NCBI RefSeq assembly: GCF_000720475.1
Contig: NZ_JOAP01000031.1
Span: 23,269-87,268 of the forward strand
Length of the DNA stretch: 64,000 bases
From: Streptomyces aureocirculatus
GTDB lineage: Bacteria; Actinomycetota; Actinomycetes; Streptomycetales; Streptomycetaceae
Reading direction: 5' to 3'
Positions 33,001 to 41,796 of the stretch are shown one piece after another. The translations under genes and the position numbers were made by a program. Numbering within the stretch: position 1 is the stretch's first letter; each line of letters begins with the position of its first letter. The notes under the pieces are model-generated. The model did no database searches. It was not told the DNA's origin and saw nothing but the letters and a program-made list of their open reading frames with translations.

Positions 33001-34058
33001 GCGCTCCGCCGCTGTCTGCCGGCGGCGGACTTCTTCGCCGTGCTCTTCTTGGCCGTGGAGGACTTCGCCTTCGCCGCGGACGACTTCGCGGTGGACGACT
33101 TCGCTTCGGCCTTCTTGGTCGCGGACTTCTTCGCCGCGGGCGTCTTGGCCGTGGTCTTCTTCGCGGCGGACTTTCTCGCCGCGGACTTTCTCGCCGACGT
33201 CTGCTTCCGGGCCGTCCCGGTTTTCTTCGGCTTCAGCTCGTGCACGTCCGCGTCGGCGCCGGTCTCGCCGCGGGTCCTGCGCGCCCGCTGCACGGACTGT
33301 TCGAGCGCGGCCATGAGGTCCACGACCTCCCCGGAGGGCGCCTCCTCCGTCTCCGCGCGAGGCGGCTTCTTGCCTTCCGCCTTGGCCTGGATGACGTCCT
33401 CCAGCGCCTGCGTGTACCGGTCGGCGGCCCATTCCGCGCCCTCGATGCCTTCCTCACGCGTCATGGAGTCGATGAGCTGTACGGCCCGGTCGATCTCGCT
33501 GTCGTCGATGTCGACGTCCTTGGGGGCGAGGCTCTCCGGGGAGCGGATCTCGTCGGGCCAGCGCATCGCGTGCAGGACGATGGCGTTGTCGCGGATGCGC
33601 AGGAGTCCGAGCCGCTCGCGGCCGTGCCAGGCGAATTTAGCGACGGCCGCCTTCGCGTTCCGCTCCAGGGCCTTCCGCAGGAGCGTGTACGGCTTCGCTG
33701 CGACGCCACCGTCGGGCTCCAGGTAGTAGCCCTCCCTGATCCGTACCGGATCGATGCTCTCGTAGGGGACGAACGCGGCGATCTCGATCGCTCTGGCCGT
33801 CGGCAGCGGGATCTCGCGGAGTTCCTCGTCCGAGACGGCGACGAGGGTGTCCTTGGACACCTCGTACCCCTTGCCGATCTCGTCCTGGCCGACCTCTCTG
33901 TCCTCGATCTCGCACACCTTGCGGGTGCGGATCCGCCCCATGTCCTCCAGGTGGTACTGGTGGAAGTGGATGGAGTGGTCCTCCGTGGCGGCGACCACCT
34001 TGATCGGGATGGTGACCAGACCGAAACTGATGGCACCGGACCATACGGGGCGGGGCAT
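32997..34058 (-). CDS. ku: Ku DNA end-binding protein
   Basis: A 353-residue bacterial Ku, which forms a homodimeric ring on double-strand breaks and recruits LigD for non-homologous end joining. The core starts MPRPVWSGAISFGLVTIPIK and continues through YHLEDMGRIRTRKVCEIED and ALHAMRWPDEIRSPE-like sequence (VLHAMRWPDEI). From about residue 275 a Lys/Ala-rich tail of KSAAKK-type repeats extends ~75 residues, as in other actinomycete Ku proteins, where it promotes DNA binding. No ligD is in the window. A hairpin lies between it and the PAP2-like gene. Confidence 0.96.
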   Translation of the reverse strand: MPRPVWSGAISFGLVTIPIKVVAATEDHSIHFHQYHLEDMGRIRTRKVCEIEDREVGQDEIGKGYEVSKDTLVAVSDEELREIPLPTARAIEIAAFVPYESIDPVRIREGYYLEPDGGVAAKPYTLLRKALERNAKAAVAKFAWHGRERLGLLRIRDNAIVLHAMRWPDEIRSPESLAPKDVDIDDSEIDRAVQLIDSMTREEGIEGAEWAADRYTQALEDVIQAKAEGKKPPRAETEEAPSGEVVDLMAALEQSVQRARRTRGETGADADVHELKPKKTGTARKQTSARKSAARKSAAKKTTAKTPAAKKSATKKAEAKSSTAKSSAAKAKSSTAKKSTAKKSAAGRQRRSA

Positions 34059-34103
34059 GACGAACCTCCGGACTGCCCCGAGGTCTTCAGAAGTAGGAGC
34101 TGT

Positions 34104-34136
34104 AAGGGGCGCGCACCCAGTGGGTGTACGCCCCTT
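34104..34136 (-). terminator. Hairpin terminator after the PAP2-like gene
   Basis: AAGGGGCG (34104-34111) pairs with CGCCCCTT (34129-34136), with an inner CACCC/GGGTG stem. It lies 45 nt past the PAP2-like stop and before the Ku start on the same strand. There is no U-tract, which is common in Streptomyces. Confidence 0.6.
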
Positions 34137-34180
34137 CCCTGCTTCCTCTCACGGTAGGGCGCCCCCCGGCCCCTCACCAC

Positions 34181-35506
34181 TCAGACGAGTTCGGGCTGCG
34201 GTTCCGGCTTCGGTACCGGTGTGATCTTCGGCTCCCACTGCCTGGTGGTCCGTATGTAGCCGTGTATCACGGAACCCATCGCCAGAATGAGCAGGGGCCC
34301 GAACAGCCACGGATATCTGGCCATTTCCATCGGCAGATAGCGATAGGACACCAGGAGCGCCGCGAAAACCACCGTGCCGTGCGCGACCAGTTGAATTCCC
34401 GAGCGGTCCCAGCCACGGTCCAGCGAGCGCATCGCGGCTTCGATCGTGACCGCGAACACCACTCCGGCGACAATGTCCACGCCGTAGTGATAGCCGAATC
34501 CCAGCGTGGCGCCGAGCGTGGCGAGGAGCCAGAAAGCACCCGCGTACTGCAGGACCCGTGGCCCCTTGCGGGAATGAATGAAGATCACGGTGGCCCATGC
34601 CGTGTGCAGGCTGGGCATGCAGTTGCGCGGGGTGATCTCGTCGAACGGCATCGGGTTCGGGGCGTGGACCGGCAGCGTGTCCGGCCACAGGTCGGCGATC
34701 GCCCACTGCCCGCCGTCGGAGCCGAAGGCGAAGATCGGCCCGACCACCGGGAAGATCATGTAGATGCCCGGCCCGAGGAGGCCGATCACCAGGAACGTGC
34801 GCACCAGATGATGACCGGGGAAGCGGCGCTCGACCGCCACGTTGCGTAGCTGGTACAGGGCGACAAGGACCGCCGCGACCGCCAACTGGACGTAGACGAA
34901 GTCGAGGAAGTGGGAGCCGACCGGACCGGTGGCCCTGACCATCCGGCCCACCACCCACGAGGGGTTGCCGAGGGCGTGATCGGCGGTCGCCAGATACGGG
35001 TCGAGCACGGTCGGACGGGTCTTCGAGGTGATGAGCAGCCAGGCGTCACCGGTCTTGCGGCCGGCCACGAGGAGCAGGCCGAGGCCGACGCCCTTCAGGA
35101 GCAGGACGCGTTCCGCGCCGGTGCGGCGCGTGACAGCGATGACCGCACAGCCCAGAATCACCCACAGCGCGCCGTTGCCGAACATCATCTTCGCGTCGAA
35201 AGGCCACCGCACCAGAGCGAAGACGACATCGATTCCGACTGCGACACCAAAAGCGATGTATCGCTGCCGCCAAGTGAGCACCACCATCATCAACGCCATA
35301 CCGGCATACAGCAGCGGCCCCGACGCGGGGGCGAAAATCACCTCGCGCGCCTGATTGGCGATCGGCCCCGGGAGGCCGTAATGACGCGCGGCGATCTCCA
35401 GGGCGATGAGAAAGCCGAGGGCCACCACACTCGCCGCTGTCCACAGCATCGCCCGTGGCTGACGCCACGCGGCGAATACAGATGCACAATTTTTCCTGGA
35501 AAACAT
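34181..35506 (-). CDS. PAP2-superfamily membrane phosphatase/transferase
   Basis: A 441-residue polytopic protein with about ten membrane helices. The PAP2 catalytic motifs are at LLITSKTRPTVLDP (KxRP type), RNCMPSLHTAWATVI (SxH) and FGYHYGVDIVAGVV (HxxxD). The NCMPSLH form and the length suit inositolphosphotransferase/AUR1-like members as well as phosphatases. The start is uncertain: ATG 35506 or TTG 35527, both without a ribosome site. The upstream 120 bp are markedly A+T-rich for this genome. Confidence 0.83.
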   Translation of the reverse strand: MFSRKNCASVFAAWRQPRAMLWTAASVVALGFLIALEIAARHYGLPGPIANQAREVIFAPASGPLLYAGMALMMVVLTWRQRYIAFGVAVGIDVVFALVRWPFDAKMMFGNGALWVILGCAVIAVTRRTGAERVLLLKGVGLGLLLVAGRKTGDAWLLITSKTRPTVLDPYLATADHALGNPSWVVGRMVRATGPVGSHFLDFVYVQLAVAAVLVALYQLRNVAVERRFPGHHLVRTFLVIGLLGPGIYMIFPVVGPIFAFGSDGGQWAIADLWPDTLPVHAPNPMPFDEITPRNCMPSLHTAWATVIFIHSRKGPRVLQYAGAFWLLATLGATLGFGYHYGVDIVAGVVFAVTIEAAMRSLDRGWDRSGIQLVAHGTVVFAALLVSYRYLPMEMARYPWLFGPLLILAMGSVIHGYIRTTRQWEPKITPVPKPEPQPELV

Positions 35507-35703
35507 TCGCGATGCTATAGATATCAATGGTTTGGCCGATTTGTTAGATGTTGGCTATATGTCTCACTTTGCGCTAGATAGCATGGTTTTCCCGGTGGAG
35601 GACCAGCGACCAGGGCGATCGTTGTGAGGCGGATCATGTTAGCGGGGAGCCGTTCAGGTGACTAACGGTCGCGATACACGGAAGGTCGTCATAGACCTGG
35701 GTC

Positions 35704-35898
35704 ATGAGCGATGAACAGACGTCATGGCACCCCGGTGAGATCGTCCCCGACAGCGGGATCTACGAGTGCGACTGCGGCGGCGAGCACCACTGGAGCACCG
35801 ACGTGCGCGGCCACCGGTTCCCGCCGCTGCCCGAGACGTGCCTGGGCGAATACTGGCGGTTGCAGACGCAGGCCCACCCCGAGGACTCACTCCGCTGA
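35704..35898 (+). CDS. Small Cys-containing hypothetical protein
   Basis: A 64-residue soluble protein with Cys at YECDCGGEHHW and PETCLGEYW and several His, compatible with a small zinc site. The beginning SWHPGEIVPDSGIYECDCGG resembles short YjzC-like and related proteins whose pattern is PG-x-x-x-P-x-x-G-x-Y. It is convergent with the MFS gene, 30 nt away. No ribosome site is obvious before ATG 35704. Function unknown. Confidence 0.6.
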   Translation: MSDEQTSWHPGEIVPDSGIYECDCGGEHHWSTDVRGHRFPPLPETCLGEYWRLQTQAHPEDSLR

Positions 35899-35928
35899 CC
35901 CGAGCGGACCCGAGCGGACCCGCGGACC

Positions 35929-37425
35929 TTACCCCTTGCTCCCCGTGGGTGCCGCGGGCGCCGAGACCGACAGCGGCGTCGCGATGTCCTCGAGCGAGCG
36001 CCGCTCGGCGGGCACGGCGAGCACGGCGGCCACCAGGCCCGCGAGCGTCATCAGACCGGCGCCGATCTGGAAGGCGAGCGCCGTGTCGGACACCACGCCC
36101 GTCTCCGTGAGCTCGGAGAAGAGCAGCGGGCCGCTGATGCCTCCGGCCGCCGTACCGATGGCGTAGAAGAAGGCGATGGCCATCGCCCGGGTCTCCATCG
36201 GGAAGATCTCGCTGACGGTCAGATACGCGGAGCTGGCGCCGGCGGACGCGAAGAAGAGCACCACGCACCAGCAGGCCGTCAGGGTCTTCGCGGTCAGGTG
36301 CCCGCCGTCGAAGAGCCAGGCGGTGCCGAACAGGAGCAGGCCGGACAGGATGTACGTACCGGAGATCATGATGCGTCGGCCGACCGTGTCGAAGAGGCGG
36401 CCGAGCAGCAGCGGTCCGAGGAAGTTGCCGACGGCCATCACCGCGAAGTAGTAGCCCGTCGATCCGCTGGGGACGTCGTAGAACGTGGTGAGGATGGCGC
36501 CGAAGCCGAAGGTGATCGCGTTGTAGAGGAACGACTGCCCGATGAACAGCGAGAAGGCGAGCACCGAGCGTTTGCGGTAGGTCGAAAGGACGGTCTTCGC
36601 CACCGTGCCGAAACCGATGCTCTTGCGCGCGTGGATGGTGATCTGGCCCGCGGGCTCCGGCAGCGCCTCGCCCTTCTCCTCGACGATCTTCTCCTCCACC
36701 CCCCGTACAAGATCCTCCGCCTCGTCCCCGCGCCCGTGGATGAACAGCCAGCGCGGGCTCTCCGGGACGTTGCGGCGTACGAGCAGGATGACCAGGCCGA
36801 GAACCACGCCGAGGGCGAACGTGAGCCGCCAGCCCACGTCGAGCGCGAAGAGGTCCGTGTTCAGCGCGAGCACGGAGAGCAGGGCGCCGCCGACCGCACC
36901 GAGCCAGAAGCTGCCGTTGATGATCAGATCGACGCGGCCGCGGTACCGGGACGGGATCAGCTCGTCGATGGCCGAGTTGATGGCCGCGTACTCACCGCCG
37001 ATACCGAAGCCGGTCAGGAAGCGGAAGGCGAAGAACCACCAGCTCGAGAAGGACACCGCGGTGAGCGCCGTGGCCGCGAGATAGACGGCCAGCGTGATCA
37101 GGAAGAGCTTCTTGCGGCCGTAACGGTCGGTCAGCCAGCCGAAGAACAGGGCTCCGGCGCACGCTCCCGCCACATAGAGCGCGGCGGCCACACCGGTCAC
37201 CTGCGCCGCGGTGATGGGCAGCCCGCTGCCCTCCTCCGAGAGCCGGCCGGCGATGCTGCCGACCACCGTGACCTCGAGGCCGTCCAGGATCCAGACGGTG
37301 CCGAGCCCGATGACGACGGTCCAGTGCCAGCGGGACCACGGCAGGCGGTCGAGCCGTGCCGGTACGGCGGTCGTGAGCGTGCCGGTCGCGGCACCGGCGC
37401 TCCCGTGGCGGTCACCCGTTGCCAT
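35929..37425 (-). CDS. MFS transporter, sugar-porter/metabolite:H+ symporter type
   Basis: A 498-residue transporter with 12 hydrophobic segments. It has the family loops GWLTDRYGRKKLFLITLAVY (between helices 2 and 3), PESPRWLFIHGRGDEAEDLV after helix 6, and a second GRLFDTVGRRIMISG. These are the marks of the sugar porter/SV2-like group. ATG 37425 follows AAGGAGG at ideal spacing. Substrate unknown; the divergent isochorismatase-like gene may act on a related aromatic or acidic compound. Confidence 0.9.
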   Translation of the reverse strand: MATGDRHGSAGAATGTLTTAVPARLDRLPWSRWHWTVVIGLGTVWILDGLEVTVVGSIAGRLSEEGSGLPITAAQVTGVAAALYVAGACAGALFFGWLTDRYGRKKLFLITLAVYLAATALTAVSFSSWWFFAFRFLTGFGIGGEYAAINSAIDELIPSRYRGRVDLIINGSFWLGAVGGALLSVLALNTDLFALDVGWRLTFALGVVLGLVILLVRRNVPESPRWLFIHGRGDEAEDLVRGVEEKIVEEKGEALPEPAGQITIHARKSIGFGTVAKTVLSTYRKRSVLAFSLFIGQSFLYNAITFGFGAILTTFYDVPSGSTGYYFAVMAVGNFLGPLLLGRLFDTVGRRIMISGTYILSGLLLFGTAWLFDGGHLTAKTLTACWCVVLFFASAGASSAYLTVSEIFPMETRAMAIAFFYAIGTAAGGISGPLLFSELTETGVVSDTALAFQIGAGLMTLAGLVAAVLAVPAERRSLEDIATPLSVSAPAAPTGSKG

Positions 37426-37520
37426 CCCAGCCTCCTTCGCCCGCCTGCGAGGGCCCACACCGTCCGCCCCGCTGATCCGGTCCGTGCTGAGGCACCGTGT
37501 TCCCGCGGGCCCTCGACGCA

Positions 37521-37550
37521 CACGCCGTCCACGCCGTCCACGCCGTCCAC
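37521..37550. repeat. 9-bp tandem repeat, three copies
   Basis: CACGCCGTC is repeated three times between the divergent MFS and isochorismatase-like genes. Confidence 0.7.
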
Positions 37551-37663
37551 GAAGCATCACCGCCCGCGTCCCGGGCCGCAGCCCGTCAGGGTCCGAGCGG
37601 GCTACCGCGCTGCCGGTTCTTCCGGGAAGCTCTGATTCCCGAAGCAGAGATGGGACGGCAGAC

Positions 37664-38236
37664 ATGGCGAACAGCGCCCTCCTCGTGATGGACGTCCAAC
37701 GCGAGATCGTGGATCTCGCCACCGACGACCCCGCATTCCTGCCCCGCCTCCGTACGGCGATCGACGGCGCCCGCGCGGCGGACATGTCCGTTATCTACGT
37801 GGTCATGGGCCTGCGCCCGGGCCGTCCTGAGGTCAGCCCCCGCAATCGCGTACTGACCGACGCCGTGCGCGCGGGCCTGTTCGTCGAGGGCGGCCCCGGC
37901 ACCGCGATCCACCCCGACGTGGCGCCCCGGCAGGACGACGTCGTGGTCACCAAGAGGCGCGGGAGCGCGTTCTCGGGCAGCGACCTCGAACTGGTGCTGC
38001 GGGCCCGCGACATCGATCACCTCGTCCTCACCGGCATCGCGACCGGCGGTGTGGTCCTGGCGACCCTGTGCAGCGCGATCGACCTGGACTATGGGCTCAC
38101 CGTCCTCGCCGACGCCTGTCTGGACATCGACCCCGAGGTGCACAGGTTCCTCGTCGGGACCCTGTTCCCGCGATCGGTGGACGTCCTCTCCGTGGCGGAC
38201 TGGGTGGAATCCTCGGGCCGCGCCCGCCCCGCCTGA
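37664..38236 (+). CDS. Isochorismatase-superfamily protein without the catalytic Cys
   Basis: A 190-residue protein with the isochorismatase/cysteine-hydrolase fold. The catalytic Asp is Asp10 in LLVMDVQREI and the Lys is Lys97 in VVVTKRRGSAF. At the position where nicotinamidase-like enzymes have Cys (usually ATDVCVLAT) this protein reads GIATGGVVLATLC, with Val130. It therefore cannot use the cysteine mechanism. True isochorismatases also lack the Cys but have Gly. It may be an isochorismatase-type hydrolase or non-catalytic. ATG 37664 is used. Confidence 0.85.
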   Translation: MANSALLVMDVQREIVDLATDDPAFLPRLRTAIDGARAADMSVIYVVMGLRPGRPEVSPRNRVLTDAVRAGLFVEGGPGTAIHPDVAPRQDDVVVTKRRGSAFSGSDLELVLRARDIDHLVLTGIATGGVVLATLCSAIDLDYGLTVLADACLDIDPEVHRFLVGTLFPRSVDVLSVADWVESSGRARPA

Positions 38237-38298
38237 CGCCGGAGTCATGCGGGGTACCGCCTTACCGCCCGCGCGGCACGGGCGCATACTGGGGGGCC

Positions 38299-38525
38299 GT
38301 GAGCACGCAGCCGTCTCCCGAGCCGGACCCGGCCGAGACCACGGGCACGCGCCATGGTGGCCGAAAGCGAGCAGATGCTGCTGCGCGGCAAGGCGACACT
38401 GCGTCGCACCGACGCCCGCGACGCGCTTGAGCAACGGGTCGTCGAGGTGGCGTCCGCGCTGGCCGACGCGCAGGACGCCCTGGCCGAGCACAGCACCACG
38501 AAGGACTCGCTGAGCAACGGCCGCA
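38299..38525 (+). other. Possible gene relic, coiled-coil-like
   Basis: GTG 38299 opens a frame (STQPSPEPDPAETTGTRHGG) that stops after about 43 codons. An overlapping frame from 38354 continues with a coding-like helical stretch (ARDALEQRVVEVASALADAQ, then DALAEHSTTKDSL) before losing coding character. This looks like two pieces of one decayed gene. No family is recognised. The rest of 38237-38700 shows nothing supportable. Confidence 0.3.
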
Positions 38526-38699
38526 GAACGCAGCGCTCCACCTGCCCCAGGCCGAACGGGCCCGCTGCGCTTCTCAGGACCTGCGGGAACTGCCGCGATC
38601 CGGGGCGGCGTCGATCCGTCAGTGAGTCCGCCAGTCCGCCAGTGCGGCGGTACGTCATGGGAGCGGCCCGTGCACGAGCCATTGCCGCCGCGTTCCGTT

Positions 38700-38787
<88 letters not shown>

Positions 38788-39018
38788 CCTGCCTCGGGGG
38801 CGGTGGTCCGGGTGTTCTCCGGGTCGTTCCCCTTGACGTTCATCAGGTTGCCCCAGGTCCCTGACACGGCACTGACGGGCGGCTCGACCGGCCGAAGTCG
38901 AGCGGTGACGGCGCGGTTGAAGCTGCGCGTCTCGCCCGCATCCGACCTCGCCCGAAGGGTGTTCTGGTCCAGGTCTAGAGTGTTGGTTGATCTTTGTCAT
39001 CGAGGAGGGGGTCCACGG

Positions 39019-39561
39019 ATGAGCGGGACAGTGACCGCGGTCAGCAGCAACGGCGAGTACTCGTTCACCAAGCCGAACCGCGACAGCGTCACGCTGCTCG
39101 CCGGGCTCGGCGTGGAGGGCGACATCCATGCCGGTGTGACCGTCAAGCACCGCTCACGGGTCGCACACGACCCCACCCAGCCGAACCTGCGCCAGGTCCA
39201 CCTCATCCACGAGGAGCTCTTCGCGGAGGTCGGCGCCGAAGGGTTCACCGTGACGCCCGGCGATCTCGGCGAGAACATCACCACGCGCGGCATCGACCTG
39301 CTGGGCCTGCCCGTCGGCACCCTGCTGCACATCGGCGACGAGGCCGTCCTCGAAGTGACAGGGCTGCGCAACCCGTGCCGGCAGATCGACGCCTTCCAGG
39401 GCGGACTGCTGAAGCAGGTCGTCGGGCGCGACGCGGCCGGGAACCTCGTACGCAAGACCGGAATCATGAGCGTGGTGCGGGAGGGTGGCGTGGTGCGCCC
39501 CGGCGACACGGTCAAGGCGGTGCTTCCCGACGGGCCGCGCCGGCCCCTGGAAAAGGTCTGA
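39019..39561 (+). CDS. MOSC-domain protein
   Basis: A 180-residue MOSC protein. It has GLGVEGDIHAG at the start of the domain, GDLGENITTRGIDLLGLPVG in the centre, and the conserved Cys in LRNPCRQIDAF. MOSC domains bind or transfer activated sulfur in molybdenum cofactor enzymes. This is the stand-alone YiiM-like form, without a ferredoxin or NifS domain. ATG 39019 follows GAGGAGGGGG. No molybdenum-cofactor gene is adjacent. Confidence 0.9.
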   Translation: MSGTVTAVSSNGEYSFTKPNRDSVTLLAGLGVEGDIHAGVTVKHRSRVAHDPTQPNLRQVHLIHEELFAEVGAEGFTVTPGDLGENITTRGIDLLGLPVGTLLHIGDEAVLEVTGLRNPCRQIDAFQGGLLKQVVGRDAAGNLVRKTGIMSVVREGGVVRPGDTVKAVLPDGPRRPLEKV

Positions 39562-39650
39562 CTCTCCCTCCGGTCCGACGCCCTCCGCGCTCCCCGGCGA
39601 CAGCGCCATGAGATGCATGAATGTGTGAGATGTGTGAGTGGCGTCACAGC

Positions 39651-39713
39651 TAATCAAGTTTGACTATTAGCTGGGAGCGGGCATACAGTCCTCACCGTAA
39701 TCAACTTTGACTA
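39651..39713 (+). promoter_or_regulatory. Promoter bracketed by two matching palindromic operators
   Basis: TAATCAAGTTTGACTA (39651-39666) and TAATCAACTTTGACTA (39698-39713) are near-palindromes (TAATCAA/TTGACTA) that differ at one base. Between them is a promoter with -35 TTGACT (39660-39665), an 18-bp spacer and -10 TACAGT (39684-39689). The first operator covers the -35 and the second the start-site region. The motif resembles MarR-family sites. No MarR gene is in the window. Confidence 0.6.
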
Positions 39714-39746
39714 CTTCTTGCTTCTTCTTCTTCGACAGGAGTCCGC

Positions 39747-40175
39747 GTGACCTTCCTCCCCGAGACCGGATACGTCCCGACCGACGAGGACCGCTCGAGC
39801 CTGGACGCCTGGTTCGCCGCCTACGACGCGCACAGCGCCAAGCGCGACGTCCAGGCCATGGCGGATCTCGCCGTGTTCCCGCTCAACCTGGTCAGTGACG
39901 ACTCCGCGGGCAACGGCCGGTCGGCGCAGTGGGATCGCGAGCAGTTCGTCGGCACCATGACCCACGTGATGGGCGAAGGCTCCCAGGACATCACCTTCGA
40001 ATCCCAGCGCACCCCGGTGTTCCTCTCCCCCGCGATGGCGGTGGTCTTCACCGACTCGACGATGACGGCGAACGGCGAGAGCACGCAGCTCCGTTACGCC
40101 GACATCCTCGTCAGGCGCGACGGGCAGTGGGCCTTCCAGACCATGATCCAGGGAGGCTGGGGCGACAACCTGTGA
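39747..40175 (+). CDS. NTF2-like/SnoaL-like protein
   Basis: A 142-residue protein starting at GTG 39747 after AGGAG. The N-terminal helix (SLDAWFAAYDAHSAKRDVQA) and the following MADLAVFPLN and final QWAFQTMIQGGW fit the cone-shaped NTF2/SnoaL fold, which binds small hydrophobic ligands or stabilises proteins. No catalytic pair is obvious. It is expressed from the operator-flanked promoter immediately upstream, so it probably responds to a small-molecule or redox signal. Confidence 0.75.
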   Translation: MTFLPETGYVPTDEDRSSLDAWFAAYDAHSAKRDVQAMADLAVFPLNLVSDDSAGNGRSAQWDREQFVGTMTHVMGEGSQDITFESQRTPVFLSPAMAVVFTDSTMTANGESTQLRYADILVRRDGQWAFQTMIQGGWGDNL

Positions 40176-40262
40176 GCCGCCGGGCCCTCCGCCCCGCTGC
40201 CCGCACCGCTGCCTAACGCGCCGCCACGTTCGACGTCAGGCGCTGAGCCGCGCGCACTGGAT

Positions 40263-40306
40263 CAGTGCCCGGACACCATGTTTTGAACATGTTTGTCCGG
40301 GCACTG
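40263..40306 (+). promoter_or_regulatory. Nested inverted repeat before the DUF5709-like gene
   Basis: CAGTGCCCGGACA (40263-40275) and TGTCCGGGCACTG (40294-40306) are perfect 13-bp arms. Inside them CATGTT (40277-40282) and AACATG (40286-40291) form a second palindrome. The structure ends 9 nt before ATG 40316, over the place where a ribosome site should be. It could be an operator, a translation-controlling hairpin or a terminator for the upstream gene. Confidence 0.65.
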
Positions 40307-40315
40307 CGACATGTC

Positions 40316-40798
40316 ATGAGCGACCAGAACATGGCAGACGACGCCTACCAGCCCACCGGGGACAACGAGGAGCAGGAGGACGCCGCACCGCTGGACCTGC
40401 AGGACGCGGTGGACGAGCGTACGTACGATGACATGCTCGACGAGGGGTACTCGCCCCCGGAGAAGCCCCTCGGTGTCACCAAGACCGGCACCACGGCGGC
40501 GGAACAGCATGAGGGCGAGACCCTCGACGAACGGCTCCGCCAGGAGGTGCCCGACACGGAACCGCCCCCGGGGGACGGCATCGGCGACCTGTCCGGCGGC
40601 GAGGGGGAGCCACTCGACCCGGAAGCCGGTGCGGAGCGCTCCGGCCGCCTGGTGGCACCGGACGAAGGCGCGCACCCGGACACCACCAAGGAACTCATCG
40701 CCGACGACGCGGGCATCGACGGCGGGGCCGCGGGCGCCGAGGAGGCGGCCATGCATGAGGTGCGTGACGAGGATCTGCCGGGGGGCGCCGGGGGCTGA
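40316..40798 (+). CDS. Acidic DUF5709-like protein
   Basis: A 160-residue strongly acidic, probably disordered protein. The conserved block YQPTGDNEEQEDAAPLDLQD, DERTYDDMLDEGYSPPEKPL and GVTKTGTTAAEQHEGETLDE is the signature I associate with DUF5709, common in Streptomyces. The C-terminal half is Gly/Ala/Glu-rich. Start ATG 40316 is chosen because the conserved part begins there; ATG 40265 would read through the hairpin. Function unknown. Confidence 0.8.
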   Translation: MSDQNMADDAYQPTGDNEEQEDAAPLDLQDAVDERTYDDMLDEGYSPPEKPLGVTKTGTTAAEQHEGETLDERLRQEVPDTEPPPGDGIGDLSGGEGEPLDPEAGAERSGRLVAPDEGAHPDTTKELIADDAGIDGGAAGAEEAAMHEVRDEDLPGGAGG

Positions 40799-40814
40799 GC
40801 CCTGAGCGGAGGGG

Positions 40815-41400
40815 CTGGACCCCGAGCGTGGGGCTGGACCCCGAGCGTGGGGCTGGACCCCGAGCGGACTGGGCCCTCAGCGCAGGGGCTGGACCCCGAC
40901 AATCACGGCGGCTGCGCCCCGACCGCAGGGACTGGACCCTGAGCACGGGGGTCGGACCCCGACCACGGGACTGCACCCCCAGCGCAGGGACTGGACCCCG
41001 ACAACCACGGCGGCCGCACCCCGACCGCAGGGACTAGACCCCGAGCACGGGGATCAGACCCCGACCACGGGACTGGACCCCTGACACAGGAACTAGAACC
41101 CGACCTCGGGACTGCACCCCAGGCAGGGACTGGGGCACCGCCCACGGGGCCGCGCCCCCCCACCACCGGGGCTGCACCGCCACCACGGGGACTGCGCCCC
41201 GACCACGGGCGCTGCCCCCACGGGGGCCGCAACCCCGACCGCAGGGTCTGCACCCCCGCGGGCCCGCACCCCGACCGCCGGGCCTTGCACCCCGGCCACG
41301 GGCGCGTGCGCCCCGGCCACAGGGGCTTGCACCCGCACCGCGGGGACCGCGCCCCCGCGGGATTGCGTCCCGACCGCGGGGACCGCCCCCTGTCCCGGTC
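40815..41400. repeat. Degenerate GC-rich tandem array, about 30 units of ~20 bp
   Basis: Units of 15-24 bp with consensus close to GGACTGGACCCCGACCACGG follow one another for about 590 bp. The left end is most regular (GGGCTGGACCCCGAGCGTGG repeated), and units diverge toward the right. Unit lengths are not multiples of three, so the array is not a coding repeat. It fills the gap between the convergent DUF5709-like gene and the 102-residue gene. Confidence 0.85.
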
Positions 41401-41487
41401 CACCGCCCTCGCGGCCCCGTCCCAGTCCAGCCCCGTCGCGGCGGGGCTCAGCCCGGGCCCCGTCGCGGCGGGGCCCGGTCCGCCACC

Positions 41488-41796
41488 TCAAGGGCGTGGG
41501 TTGACCCGCCGCCACCCGGGGCGTGCCCCGGTGCCCGCACGGCCGGCGACGGACGCGCACCGGGGGCACAGGCGCCGTACCCGGTCCGCCGCGCCGCCCG
41601 ACTCCGGGATGGTGTCCGTCCAGGGCACATGGGAGAAGCGCGCGAGGCGGGACCGGCTGAGGGACAGTCCGCAGACCGTCTCGTTGCGACCGGGTTCCCA
41701 GGCGTGCACCTCACCGGCGGGCAGCCGTCTCCGGCCTTCCTCCTCGTCGACCCACTCACCGGAGGCCGCCACCGCGTATCTCTTGCGCCGAGCCAT
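41488..41796 (-). CDS. Small conserved hypothetical protein with Cys pair
   Basis: A 102-residue basic protein. It shows AGEVHAWEPGRNETVCGLSL and SRLARFSHVPWTD, then a terminal RRLCPRCASVAGR. The His-Ala-Trp...Cys-Gly and Cys-x-x-Cys arrangement could bind zinc. I have seen this pattern in short actinomycete proteins but know no function. ATG 41796 gives the most plausible start. It converges on the repeat array. Confidence 0.6.
   Translation of the reverse strand: MARRKRYAVAASGEWVDEEEGRRRLPAGEVHAWEPGRNETVCGLSLSRSRLARFSHVPWTDTIPESGGAADRVRRLCPRCASVAGRAGTGARPGWRRVNPRP

Noticed and set aside
40815..41400. CRISPR array or coding repeat protein in the GC-rich repeat region
   Set aside because: Units are ~20 bp without separate unique spacers, lengths are not codon multiples, and there are no cas genes.
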